DNA from: JAAFHZ01 sp964247085 | GTDB taxonomy: Bacteria > Cyanobacteriota > Cyanobacteriia > Cyanobacteriales > Chamaesiphonaceae | Assembly: GCA_964247085.1 (NCBI GenBank) | Contig: CAXTSX010000003.1 | Location: forward strand, 92,808 to 156,807 | Length of the DNA stretch: 64,000 nt | Direction: 5' to 3' | Shown here: piece by piece, positions 26,349-34,998 of the stretch | Layout: each line of letters starts with the position of its first letter | How positions within the stretch are numbered: position 1 is the stretch's first letter | Position numbers and translations under genes: made by a program | The notes under the pieces: model-generated | Told to the model about the DNA's origin: nothing | The model's database searches: none | Seen by the model: the letters and a program-made list of their open reading frames with translations, nothing else

Positions 26349-27770
26349 TTAATCAATAGATTTAATATCGCCATAAGCTCGATAGAACCCACCCCGCGCT
26401 GACTCCCGCACTTCATCTACCAAATACTTAGCACCTTCCTGGCGCAATTCGTTGGGGAATTGGACATTCCACTGAGAATTGTAGCCTTCGGAGATAATCC
26501 GCACCCGCAGCTGACTTCCTTCTTTAATACATTGCAATACCACCCCTTCGCTGATATTAATAGTGGCCTCCAACGTTGTTGAAGGTAAAATAGCATCCAG
26601 TTTAGGCGATTTGATATTGACTACCGGTGGTACTGTCCCCGCTTGTGCCAAAGCGATCGCACTTTCACTTACATCAATACAGGCCAATGCTCCAGTAGTC
26701 GTAACAATGTATAGTCGCTCATTATAAAACTGCATCGAAAAAGCCGAACCACAACCCGTGGCTAGTTTCCATAACCTGTCGCCCTGTTCATTGAAGCAAT
26801 AGATTGATGAATAGTTATCGCCAGCGAATACATATTTGCCATCTGCTGCTGTAGCACAGGAATAAATGGCACCATCGCATTGATAAACCTGACCAGCGGC
26901 TCCGGCCTTGGTGAAGGCATAAACCCGATTATTGGTAGTCCCAGCATAAACCGTACTTTCCTCTTGCCAACCAAATAGCACAGCACCGCCGGTTTTTTGC
27001 TCCCAAATGACTCGTCCATCTTCCCAGTCGTACATCGTTACCCCAGCGCTGTGGCCGTGGTAAACACCAATTTCATCACAGCGCACCATCCAGCCAGAAG
27101 TCCCTTTGCTTTTGCGGTTCCATTGGGATTCTTCTTCGTGGTTAATCGTAGTGATATTTCCAGCTGCGTCTGATACACCCAAGATGCCATCGGCAATATC
27201 TAACCAAAAAATATCCACGTCTTCGGCAATTTCGTAGGCGACCCGGGGTACTTTGCCGTTTAAATCATAAACTTTGCCATTGTCACAACCGGCGTACAGC
27301 CAATCATCATCGGCCACGATACATTTCACGCCATCGGGTAATTTGAATTGTTGAGTGACTTTACCATCAGGGGTCAGGCTGAAAATTTGACCGCTTTGAT
27401 TGCCGACTAAACAACGCTGCTCATCAATGAAAATTCCAAAAGCGGAAGCGCCAGAGGCAAACTGCCAGAGCACTGGGGCACTATTAGCAGTCGATCGATT
27501 ACTAACAATTTCGCGGCGGGTGATCGATCGCTTCTGCCGCACCCCAATCACGGCTTCTTCATAGCCCTTTTTTCTTTTTTCGTTGAGTTTTTTGGTGGCT
27601 TCAGCTAGAGCTTTTTCGGGGGTGGGGTAAACCGTGGTTTTACTTTGTCCGCTATCCCCAATCCGTCCAAATCGAATGGTTACATCATTACCATCGATCG
27701 TGACTTCGTAGAACTTGTGGGCACTGCCCTCGTCTTGGGATAATTCGAGATAGGTTTTAGTGCCAGACAT
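26349..27770 (-). CDS. WGR-domain plus beta-propeller protein, retron-adjacent
   Basis: 473 residues. The first 75 residues form a WGR domain (KFYEVTIDGNDVTIRFGRIG, then a KALAEATKKLNEKRKKGYEE helix). Residues about 95-370 are PQQ/WD-like repeats (LVGNQSGQIFSLTPDGKV, LYAGCDNGKVYDLNG, VYAGTTNNRVYAF, VFAGDNYSSIYCFNEQG), consistent with a seven-bladed propeller. A beta-rich C-terminus follows. WGR domains bind DNA or nicked ends (PARP) and occur in bacterial conflict systems, including ternary MoxR-vWA-propeller modules. It faces away from the WGR-HEAT retron gene. The shared domain and shared 306-bp control region suggest joint function; this is inference. Confidence 0.8.
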   Translation of the reverse strand: MSGTKTYLELSQDEGSAHKFYEVTIDGNDVTIRFGRIGDSGQSKTTVYPTPEKALAEATKKLNEKRKKGYEEAVIGVRQKRSITRREIVSNRSTANSAPVLWQFASGASAFGIFIDEQRCLVGNQSGQIFSLTPDGKVTQQFKLPDGVKCIVADDDWLYAGCDNGKVYDLNGKVPRVAYEIAEDVDIFWLDIADGILGVSDAAGNITTINHEEESQWNRKSKGTSGWMVRCDEIGVYHGHSAGVTMYDWEDGRVIWEQKTGGAVLFGWQEESTVYAGTTNNRVYAFTKAGAAGQVYQCDGAIYSCATAADGKYVFAGDNYSSIYCFNEQGDRLWKLATGCGSAFSMQFYNERLYIVTTTGALACIDVSESAIALAQAGTVPPVVNIKSPKLDAILPSTTLEATINISEGVVLQCIKEGSQLRVRIISEGYNSQWNVQFPNELRQEGAKYLVDEVRESARGGFYRAYGDIKSID

Positions 27771-27830
27771 TTTTGAGTACCGTCGAAAAAGGTAGGAATT
27801 GTTAGTGAAGTTTTCCAGTAAAGGCGATGC

Positions 27831-27947
27831 TTAGGCATCTCCAGAGATGATATGTACAATTTGGACAATGCTGTTGATTCTATCCATAGATTTTGCCACA
27901 ACTAACCCTAAACTCGCTGCCCATAGACCAATAATAAGTGCGATCAT
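27831..27947 (-). CDS. 38-residue single-span membrane microprotein
   Basis: An uncatalogued short gene: ATG at 27947, TAA at 27831-27833. It reads MIALIIGLWAASLGLVVAKS then MDRINSIVQIVHIISGDA. One hydrophobic helix is followed by an amphipathic one. A GGAG Shine-Dalgarno lies about 7 bp before the ATG. The WGR-propeller gene begins 60 bp downstream on the same strand, so the two may be one transcript. I do not recognise the family. Size and topology fit small membrane toxins, but also small photosynthetic or regulatory subunits. Confidence 0.6.
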   Translation of the reverse strand: MIALIIGLWAASLGLVVAKSMDRINSIVQIVHIISGDA

Positions 27948-28076
27948 GTCCTAGCTCCAGGGATAAAATATCAATTCATTTCCTGGTTAGTGTTCCCAGT
28001 TTACTAGGTGGTATTCGCGATCGATCCATCAAACTTCATAGTACAATAATACTTAAATTGTTTGCCAGTTCCACCC

Positions 28077-31000
28077 ATGCAATTAATTCAACGGAAAAGC
28101 TTGGTTTACCAAGCGGGTAGCTCGGATAAAGTCTATGAAGTAGATCTGTACGAGGTGGCTGTAGATCGCTACCTGGTGAATTATCGCTATGGTCGGCGGG
28201 GTGGGGCGCTGAAGGAAGGCTCGCAAACTGCCGCTGCTTTAGATTTAGAAGCGGCTCAGAAAGTCTTTGATAAGTTGGTGGCTTCTAAGGTGGCCAAAGG
28301 CTATCGGGAAGCGGGGACGGCAGCTGCGGTTGTCGAAAAAAAGGTCGTAAATTCGACGTTGACCCCGGATGTGGCGGAGCGCGATCGATATATTCTCGAC
28401 AGACTCGCAGCTGCCGTTAATCATCCTGGTCAAGCTGATCTGCCCAAACAATGGAAGATCGATCGGGTAATTTGGCGCGCCGGGGAATTGCAATTAGCCG
28501 CTGCTGCACCATTATTGATGTCGTTGTGGGGTAAGCATCCACTGCGGAATTACAGTATTGCCTGGGCGCTGGGTAATTGTGGGGAGGCCAGGGCGATCGA
28601 GCTATTAGAAGGTGCCTATCGAGATGCCCGCAATCCGGAATATGTGCGCCGGATTAGCTTAGAGGCAATCTTTAAGCTGAGTGAGGTTAAAAAAATTGAA
28701 TTGCGCCGCGAGTTAGTTGCCCAATTGCCCGCCCCCATTCGGGTTGTGGTGGAGCAGTCTAGACCCTCGACAGTCGTCACTGAGGTGATCTGGAATTATC
28801 TGAAGACAGCTACGGCAGAGCAATTCTCGGTCTTTGATATTTTGTATCAAATCGATAGTTCATCTTGCCGCCCGGCGATTCATGATCTGGTTTCTGCTGC
28901 CGACTTGGCTCCTAATTATTTTAAACCCATCCGCCATATTTTTAAGATGGCGGAGTATCGCCAAGATGCGGTAATCCTGGGAATTTTAACTAGTCGCTTC
29001 GATCGAGAGCAGCCCTTCTTCAATAGTAAAGGTGGTTATAGTCAGATCTATCTGGATGAATTTCGGGCGGATCGGGAACAACGTATAGTGTGCAAAGATT
29101 GGCGCATTGATCCGCAAACTAGCAAATATCATTCTGTTCGCTCTGCCGAATTTCAACAAGAAATTAGTAGTGGGGATGCTCGGATTGCCTACGGCAATGT
29201 CACTCGTGATTACTTGCGCCGCCGAATCTGGCGATCGCTTAAAACCCTAGGCGAGTTATCTCGATCCGCATATGTTGATATTGCTGTAGAAATATTGTTG
29301 CAGTACTATGATGAAGATGCAGGTATGCCCAAAGAATCAGTACGTTATCGTTATGATCGGCGTATTTGGGAGCGCTATGAAAGTAGCCGGGCTAACTGGG
29401 ATGTTTACGCTAAATATTTGACCTTCAATCATATTCTCTACACTAACAGTCCGCGCTATGAACTAAAATCTGGAACTGATATTTGGCGCTGTAAACCTGG
29501 CTTCAAACCCGGCGATCCGCTGCCCAGAGTGCGGGAAGAAGCCTTTCCCCAATTGTGGGAACAACAACCAGCGGCTTTAATCCGATTACTGTGTGAGAGT
29601 GAATGCCAGCCAGTGCATGAGTTTGCCGTCAAAGCGATCACCAGCTGTCCAGAATTTTGCCAAGAACTATCGATCGATACTCTCATCCAACTTTTGGCTA
29701 AACCCTACGAAGTGACTGCTCAGTTTGGATTTGAGCTAGCGAAATTCCGTTATCAGCCAGAGCATCCGCAGACAGACTTGATTTTAGCGATCGCTAATTG
29801 TTCCTATCTGCCAGCCCGAACCGAAGCTCATCAATGGTTGAGAAACCAGATCGATCGCTTCCTCCGAGATGAGGCGTTAATTGCTGGCTTAGTCCTCAGT
29901 CCCCAAGCGGATACCCAACTGTTTATTCGCCAAGTCTTGGAAACGGCCATTATACCCACTGATCGCGCCCAAATCCTGATTGGTCGGATCATAGCTGGAC
30001 TACTGGCTTTGACGGCAGAACAGACGGAGATTTCCGAGAATGCCACTCAGATCTTGGCCAACTGTTTTCAGGTGCAACTACGATCGATCGATCTCGAAGT
30101 GATTCTCGATTTACTTCGTCATCCTCTGGGGTCGTTGCAAACATTAGGCGCAAGAATTCTCCTGGATCGGCAAACTCCAGCCATTGATTTACCAGCGGGT
30201 TTAATTGATGCCCTGATTGAATCCCCGGTGGATTCTGTGCGATCGATCGGGGTGCAGTTATTTGGTCAACTGCCAGATGAATTATTGGTGGAGCGGTTAG
30301 AGTTGATTTTGAGTTTCGTCGCCCACGAAATACCAGCGATGCGCCAAGCGATTGTCCCTTGTCTGAAGCGGCTGGCGGTCTGTCCAGAATTCTTGGCACA
30401 ATTGATCGATCGGCTGCTCCCCATTTTATTAGCGCCCGAACCTCATCTGGGATTGTATGATTTTATTTCCCAACTCTTGCAAACCGATTTACCCAATTGG
30501 ATGGCAGTTGCTAATCAATCTATTGCTTGGATGTTGTTGAGTGCTTCAGCTACTTCAGCGCAAGAATTGGCGGGTAGATTATTGCAAACTAATAGCGATC
30601 GCTGGGCTGTGAAACTCAGTACTGAAAAGATTGTGGCACTAACTCATCATGAAATCTTAGCTGTGCGGGAATCTGGCTGGAAAATGTTGAGTGCGGTGTT
30701 ATCCCGGTTGCGGCAAAGTAATGATGATTTACTGGCGGCGACGATAGTAATGGCTGCTAAATGGGAGGATTCGCGCCGCTATGGTTTCAATTTATTTGGT
30801 GAAATTTTGCAGCCCAGTGAATTGAGTTCATCTGTAGTTATTAGTATTTGTGATAGTAATCGTGAGGATGTGCGGCGGTTTGGGCGCGATCTGGTGGGTC
30901 GATGTTTTAAAGAACAAGATGGTTTGGAATATTTGCTGAAATTTAGTGAACATCCTACTACCGATATGCAGCTTTTTGCTAGTCAATATTTAGAAGATTA

Positions 31001-31289
31001 TGCGGCTGGTAACTCCGCGAGGTTGGCGGACTTAGCACCTTATTTTGGGAGAGTACTGGCACAGGTGAATCGATCGCGGGTGGCTAAGGAGCGGATTTTT
31101 AATTTTTTGAGTGGGGAGGCGATGAAAAGTTTGGCGGCGTCTCGGGTTGTGGCTGAGGTGTTGACTCGGCAATCGGGATCGATCGCGATTGGGGAAAAAG
31201 CTCGATCGATCGAAACTCTGCTTAAAATTCATCAGCGATATCCAGAATTAGCTGTCCCAATTACGGTTAAAGAAGTTGTCATGAAATAA
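28077..31289 (+). CDS. WGR-domain and HEAT/ARM-repeat protein of the retron system
   Basis: About 1,070 residues from ATG 28077 (a TTG at 28062 is less likely). The N-terminal 80 residues are a WGR domain (SSDKVYEVDLYEVAVDRYLV, then NYRYGRRGGALKEGS). The rest is alpha-helical repeats: LMSLWGKHPLRNYSIAWALG, EYVRRISLEAIFKLSEV, and several later helices of the HEAT/ARM type (DLLRHPLGSLQTLGARILLD, SVRSIGVQLFGQLPDELLVE). Related bacterial proteins include MolR-like WGR-HEAT proteins. No catalytic motif is visible. In the retron it would correspond to the ARM component and probably holds or senses the RT-DNA complex. Confidence 0.8.
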   Translation: MQLIQRKSLVYQAGSSDKVYEVDLYEVAVDRYLVNYRYGRRGGALKEGSQTAAALDLEAAQKVFDKLVASKVAKGYREAGTAAAVVEKKVVNSTLTPDVAERDRYILDRLAAAVNHPGQADLPKQWKIDRVIWRAGELQLAAAAPLLMSLWGKHPLRNYSIAWALGNCGEARAIELLEGAYRDARNPEYVRRISLEAIFKLSEVKKIELRRELVAQLPAPIRVVVEQSRPSTVVTEVIWNYLKTATAEQFSVFDILYQIDSSSCRPAIHDLVSAADLAPNYFKPIRHIFKMAEYRQDAVILGILTSRFDREQPFFNSKGGYSQIYLDEFRADREQRIVCKDWRIDPQTSKYHSVRSAEFQQEISSGDARIAYGNVTRDYLRRRIWRSLKTLGELSRSAYVDIAVEILLQYYDEDAGMPKESVRYRYDRRIWERYESSRANWDVYAKYLTFNHILYTNSPRYELKSGTDIWRCKPGFKPGDPLPRVREEAFPQLWEQQPAALIRLLCESECQPVHEFAVKAITSCPEFCQELSIDTLIQLLAKPYEVTAQFGFELAKFRYQPEHPQTDLILAIANCSYLPARTEAHQWLRNQIDRFLRDEALIAGLVLSPQADTQLFIRQVLETAIIPTDRAQILIGRIIAGLLALTAEQTEISENATQILANCFQVQLRSIDLEVILDLLRHPLGSLQTLGARILLDRQTPAIDLPAGLIDALIESPVDSVRSIGVQLFGQLPDELLVERLELILSFVAHEIPAMRQAIVPCLKRLAVCPEFLAQLIDRLLPILLAPEPHLGLYDFISQLLQTDLPNWMAVANQSIAWMLLSASATSAQELAGRLLQTNSDRWAVKLSTEKIVALTHHEILAVRESGWKMLSAVLSRLRQSNDDLLAATIVMAAKWEDSRRYGFNLFGEILQPSELSSSVVISICDSNREDVRRFGRDLVGRCFKEQDGLEYLLKFSEHPTTDMQLFASQYLEDYAAGNSARLADLAPYFGRVLAQVNRSRVAKERIFNFLSGEAMKSLAASRVVAEVLTRQSGSIAIGEKARSIETLLKIHQRYPELAVPITVKEVVMK

Positions 31290-31330
31290 ATGAAAACTTT
31301 CTTTCCTGAAATTTTGGTGTGGAAGAACCA

Positions 31331-31404
31331 GGATCTGGGGGTTCTGCCCCCCAGTCCCCCCATTGAGGGGCGGGACGCACCCCCTCAAACTCCCCATCGT
31401 ACGG
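31331..31404. repeat. GC-rich interspersed inverted repeat between the two retron partner genes
   Basis: Contains CTGGGGGGTT-like and CCCCCCAG arms (CTGGGGGTTCTGCCCCCCAG) and a second palindrome TTGAGGGG ... CCCCTCAA. Its C/G-run composition is unlike the surrounding sequence. It looks like a common cyanobacterial interspersed repeat and could act as a weak terminator inside the operon. Confidence 0.6.
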
Positions 31405-31455
31405 GTTGATTGTCATGAACCGAAATCTTGTTGAATTACGCGCTGGATATTAATC

Positions 31456-33105
31456 ATGGAATTTAATTATAGTTATCAACGTAGTAGTAGTGTTTCTGGG
31501 AGTGGCGATCGCACTCAGATGTCTTTCGCCCCAGACTTGACTCGTGCTCCAACGTTTTTTCGGGGTGAACTGCGTCAAAACATCGCCTTCCGGGAAGCGA
31601 TCAGCGCCCTTCATGATGTTGTCGTCTCTGATTTGCGCTTTAAACCCAAAGATAAAACTGCCTACAAAGCATGGGCGGCGCAGCGCAATGAAATCGATTG
31701 GCAACTGATCGCCAGTCAACACCAAGAGGTGACCAGCAAGTTGCAAGCTTTAGATGCTGAATTGACTAGTCTGCAGCGTTTACACTCAGCTCGCTATGGT
31801 GAATACAACAAAGCTGTCAGCCGTTATTTTGATTACCTCTACCAGAAAGACCGTGATGCCTGGTTTGTGCTGGATCCAGTTATCACCGTCCATCCCGATG
31901 AAGTTTTTTTTGAATGCTTTAGCCAAGATGAATCTAGCTATGGCCGATTGGGAGCTAGCTATGAAGTTTTTCAAAATGTAGGTGATTTCGCCTGTGGCAC
32001 CACCAATGTGGATTATTCGGCGGCGCTCTACGATGAATTCCAGAAAATCCGTACCTACAAGTCCACTGTTTTAGAAGTTGATCCCACGGGCTTTGGGGTG
32101 GAAACAGCTGGAGAAGCGGATTATAAGGAAGTGAAAATCGATCTGCCGGATAGTTGGGTGCGGGGCTTTTTGCAAGTGAATTCGGCGATGTCTTTGCCCT
32201 CAGTGCAGTTTGATTTACACCCTATGGATATCTACAATATTTGCTTTGTGCTGCGCCGCCGTAAGGAAAAACAAGGACCGCGCAGTATGCGCTATATCCT
32301 GAAGCCCGGTGAACCAGTGCGGGTGATTTTTGAACCTTGGAATCAAGAAGTGGTTTGCGATCGGTCTTTTTATCATGGTAATAAACCGGAAGAGATTCGG
32401 GTATGGGGGCGGCGGCGGTTAATGATTCTAGAGCGATTGATTCCAGTTGCTCGTAAGTTTACGGTTCATCTTTTGGGGACTGGCCTGCCATCTTTTTACG
32501 TGGCCGATTTAAATGATCTATCCTTCACCCTGGGTTTATCCGGCTGGACGGCTAACGACTGGGCGAAAGCGGGCAACTTTGACCTGATGGCTCCTCGCGC
32601 CACGGTGGATGATTGGACGAAGCAGCGGGTGTTTGCGGCCTTGCAAGAAAATTGGGTAGAATCCCCGGATGCTTTAGCCCAAAGATTGAAGCTCGATCGC
32701 AAGATTGTCTTGGGAGCCTTGAGTGCTTACACCCAGGCCGGTAAAGCAATTTATGATCTGAATAAACAGGTCTATCGGGTGCGGGAATTATCCAGAGAGC
32801 CACTGCCGATCGACAGGCTCCGGTTTGCGAACGATCAAGAAGCGACGGCTAGTCAATTTATTGCTCAAAAGTCTGTTCAGATTAGTGATTCAACCATTGA
32901 TACTGCTGGAACTTGGCACCTAGTAGGGAAAGTCCAGCAAGAAAATCGCACCGATGAGCCGACATTGGAGATCGATCGAGATGAAAGATTAGTGGCTGCT
33001 CATTGCACCTGTAATTGGCATCAACAAAATAAGCTGTTCAAAGGCCCTTGCGAGCATATATTAGCTCTGCGAATGCAACATCAACAAATGCTAGTGAGAA
33101 TTTAA
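31456..33105 (+). CDS. Winged-helix plus SWIM zinc-finger protein (WHSWIM) of the retron system
   Basis: 549 residues. The first 390 residues form a large uncharacterised domain (YSYQRSSSVSGSGDRTQMSF, RNEIDWQLIASQHQEVTSK). Residues about 395-455 form a winged helix: TKQRVFAALQENWVESPDAL, then KLDRKIVLGALSAYTQAGKA and IYDLNKQVYRV. The C-terminus is a SWIM finger with zinc ligands CTCNWHQQNKLFKGPCEH at residues 517-534 (CxCx12CxH). SWIM domains bind DNA or protein. Start ATG 31456. The predicted msr-msd RNA begins about 70 bp after its stop, and the RT follows. Confidence 0.82.
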   Translation: MEFNYSYQRSSSVSGSGDRTQMSFAPDLTRAPTFFRGELRQNIAFREAISALHDVVVSDLRFKPKDKTAYKAWAAQRNEIDWQLIASQHQEVTSKLQALDAELTSLQRLHSARYGEYNKAVSRYFDYLYQKDRDAWFVLDPVITVHPDEVFFECFSQDESSYGRLGASYEVFQNVGDFACGTTNVDYSAALYDEFQKIRTYKSTVLEVDPTGFGVETAGEADYKEVKIDLPDSWVRGFLQVNSAMSLPSVQFDLHPMDIYNICFVLRRRKEKQGPRSMRYILKPGEPVRVIFEPWNQEVVCDRSFYHGNKPEEIRVWGRRRLMILERLIPVARKFTVHLLGTGLPSFYVADLNDLSFTLGLSGWTANDWAKAGNFDLMAPRATVDDWTKQRVFAALQENWVESPDALAQRLKLDRKIVLGALSAYTQAGKAIYDLNKQVYRVRELSREPLPIDRLRFANDQEATASQFIAQKSVQISDSTIDTAGTWHLVGKVQQENRTDEPTLEIDRDERLVAAHCTCNWHQQNKLFKGPCEHILALRMQHQQMLVRI

Positions 33106-33147
33106 AAGATTCTTGGCAACCAGCCGACCTAGTGATACACTTATTTA

Positions 33148-33163
33148 AGTACTTACGTACTTA
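33148..33163 (+). promoter_or_regulatory. Palindrome just before the retron RNA
   Basis: AAGTACTTACGTACTT is a perfect 6-bp inverted repeat with TTAC in the middle, 11 bp before the predicted a1 repeat. It could be an operator, or part of the ncRNA leader. No clear -10/-35 is visible. Confidence 0.3.
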
Positions 33164-33171
33164 CTCGATCT

Positions 33172-33385
33172 GTGCGCGGTGAATACCACTTGCAACCCGG
33201 ATGATGGATCGTCATCCTTGCGTTTAGTCTAGCCACACGTCACGAGCTCACTCTTAACTGTGCGGATATCGGGTACTATGCGTTGTTACGGTGTGGATGC
33301 CTTGCATCTAACGAACGCATAGTACCCGCATCCGCTGGCGTTGAGCGAGCCAGTCCTGAGAGGTTTACGAAGAGGCACCGCGCCA
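33172..33385 (+). ncRNA. Predicted retron msr-msd RNA
   Basis: In the 315-bp gap before the RT, the 8-bp a1 (GCGCGGTG, 33174-33181) is the exact inverse of a2 (CACCGCGC, 33376-33383), the length and placement expected of retron a1/a2. Behind a1 is a 6-bp msr hairpin (GGATGA, 33199-33204, pairing with TCATCC, 33212-33217). The msd is a long hairpin, 33262-33335: GCGGAT/ATCCGC at its base, a perfect 15-bp stem CGGGTACTATGCGTT (33270-33284) with AACGCATAGTACCCG (33314-33328), then GTTA/TAAC and GATGC-CTT-GCATC at the tip. A second small stem CTGGC/GCCAG (33334-33352) lies after it. The exact ends and the branching G are not determined. Same strand and immediate neighbour of the RT. Confidence 0.7.
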
Positions 33386-33420
33386 TTCGATCGGGGTTTT
33401 ACTAACAACTCATATTTCAT

Positions 33421-34836
33421 ATGACCGAACAGCCACGTACTCGTCAGGAAATATACGATCGCATTCGCGAGAGTTCCAAAGATGAATACATCTTGGCCGA
33501 GATGATCCGGCTGGGGTTTTGGTCGAGTAATAGCGATGTTCCTAACGATCCGACTGCAGAAATTCAACGGCGCGGCCAAATCCAGCGTGAACTCGATACA
33601 CTGCGCACCGAAAATCGTCGCCTACACAACGAAGAAGCCTTAAAGAAAACTGCTCTCCAACAACGGATGGCCGCTGCCCGCCAAAAACGTCAAGAAACCA
33701 AAGAAAGACGTGAAAAAGAACGGCAGGAACGATCCGCTGCTTGGGCGACGCAGCAAAGCCAAACTATTTCCTATTTGGGTGCGGAGGTTTCCCAGGGACT
33801 CAACTTTACCACCTCTAACCTGGAACGATTGCAAGCAGACCGATTACCTATCTTGAATAATGCGGCGAATATTGCCGAAGCCATGGGCATCACGATTAAT
33901 CAGTTGCGGTTTCTATCGTTCTCGCGGCGGGTAGCGACAGTTTCTCACTACGTGCGGTTTAAGATACCCAAAAAAACTGGTGGAGTTCGATCGATCTCCG
34001 CCCCTTTACCCCGCCTGAAGCAAGCTCAGCAATGGATTTTGGATCACATCTTAGAAAAAATAGTTCTTCATCCCAATGCCCACGGGTTTCGGCGCGGTCG
34101 ATCGATCGTCACCAATGCTCAACCCCATGTGGGAGCCTTAGTGGTGATCAATTTAGATTTGCATAACTTCTTTCCCTCAATTTCTTATCAGCGAGTCAAA
34201 GGTATTTTCTGCTCTCTGGGTTATTCGGAAGCTGTCGCCACCATTTTGGGGCTGATTTGTACTGAGCCTGAGGTGACGCAAGTAGAACTGGATAGTCGGA
34301 ATTACTACATCGCCCAGAGTGCAAGACATTTACCCCAAGGCGCACCCAGCAGTCCGGCGCTGACCAATATTCTTTGTCGGCGGCTGGATCGACGATTGAC
34401 TGGACTCTCAGCCCATCGCGGCTTTACCTATACTCGCTATGCCGATGATCTGACTTTTTCCACACTCAATCCTGAGAAACTGCGGGATATTGGCAACATT
34501 TTACAAGGTGTCGGGTCGATCGTTGCCCATGAAGGTTTAGCTATTCATCCGGACAAAACCCGTGTGCTGCGTAATTCCCAACACCAAGAAGTAACTGGTG
34601 TAGTGGTGAATGAGAAATTAAATGTCGATCGAACCATCCTCCAAAAGTTTCGCGCAACTTTGTATCAAATTGAAAAAGATGGATTGGCCGGGAAAACCTG
34701 GGGCAACGGTGGGGATTTATTAATGTCGATCGAAGGATTTGCCAATTATGTGGCAATGGTCAATCCTCAGAAAGGTCAAGCTTTTCTGGCACAAATTAAA
34801 CGCATCCGGAAATTATATGGGCGCAGAAAAAGATAA
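33421..34836 (+). CDS. Retron-type reverse transcriptase
   Basis: 471 residues. Residues 1-110 are an added region: an acidic and basic helical stretch with a strongly charged coiled coil at about 50-105 (RRLHNEEALKKTALQQRM, QETKERREKERQERS). From 165 on is the RT: conserved HGFRRGRSIVTNAQPHVG with the retron NAxxH motif (232-236), LDLHNFFPS, QGAPSSP (306-312), YADDLTFS with the catalytic Asp pair (340-343) and the retron VTG motif (391-393). Start ATG 33421 directly follows the ncRNA. All catalytic residues are present, so it should be active. The N-terminal coiled coil is not part of a minimal retron RT. Confidence 0.93.
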   Translation: MTEQPRTRQEIYDRIRESSKDEYILAEMIRLGFWSSNSDVPNDPTAEIQRRGQIQRELDTLRTENRRLHNEEALKKTALQQRMAAARQKRQETKERREKERQERSAAWATQQSQTISYLGAEVSQGLNFTTSNLERLQADRLPILNNAANIAEAMGITINQLRFLSFSRRVATVSHYVRFKIPKKTGGVRSISAPLPRLKQAQQWILDHILEKIVLHPNAHGFRRGRSIVTNAQPHVGALVVINLDLHNFFPSISYQRVKGIFCSLGYSEAVATILGLICTEPEVTQVELDSRNYYIAQSARHLPQGAPSSPALTNILCRRLDRRLTGLSAHRGFTYTRYADDLTFSTLNPEKLRDIGNILQGVGSIVAHEGLAIHPDKTRVLRNSQHQEVTGVVVNEKLNVDRTILQKFRATLYQIEKDGLAGKTWGNGGDLLMSIEGFANYVAMVNPQKGQAFLAQIKRIRKLYGRRKR

Positions 34837-34998
34837 ACTTCGTTAGGATTTGCTCTGCTGTGGATCAAGGCGATCGGAACCATGAATTAAAGTTACAAAG
34901 TTTTAAGTGATTGGGCTTTTTCAATAAAACTAACCGAAAATCAAAATTCTCTGTTGTAGATGTCCGAGTCTTCTTTTCTAATTCCATATTTCAGGTAT

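Larger units (their letters stand above)
28077..34836 (+). other. Retron system, type XIII-like (ARM/HEAT, WHSWIM, ncRNA, RT)
   Basis: Three plus-strand genes (28077-31289, 31456-33105, 33421-34836) and the non-coding block between the last two form one unit. Retrons are antiphage systems of a reverse transcriptase, a structured msr-msd RNA and an effector. As I recall the 2020 classification, type XIII pairs the RT with an ARM-repeat protein and a WHSWIM protein, the pair seen here. The WGR-propeller and microprotein upstream may be extra parts. Type assignment is from memory and domain reading. Confidence 0.75.
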
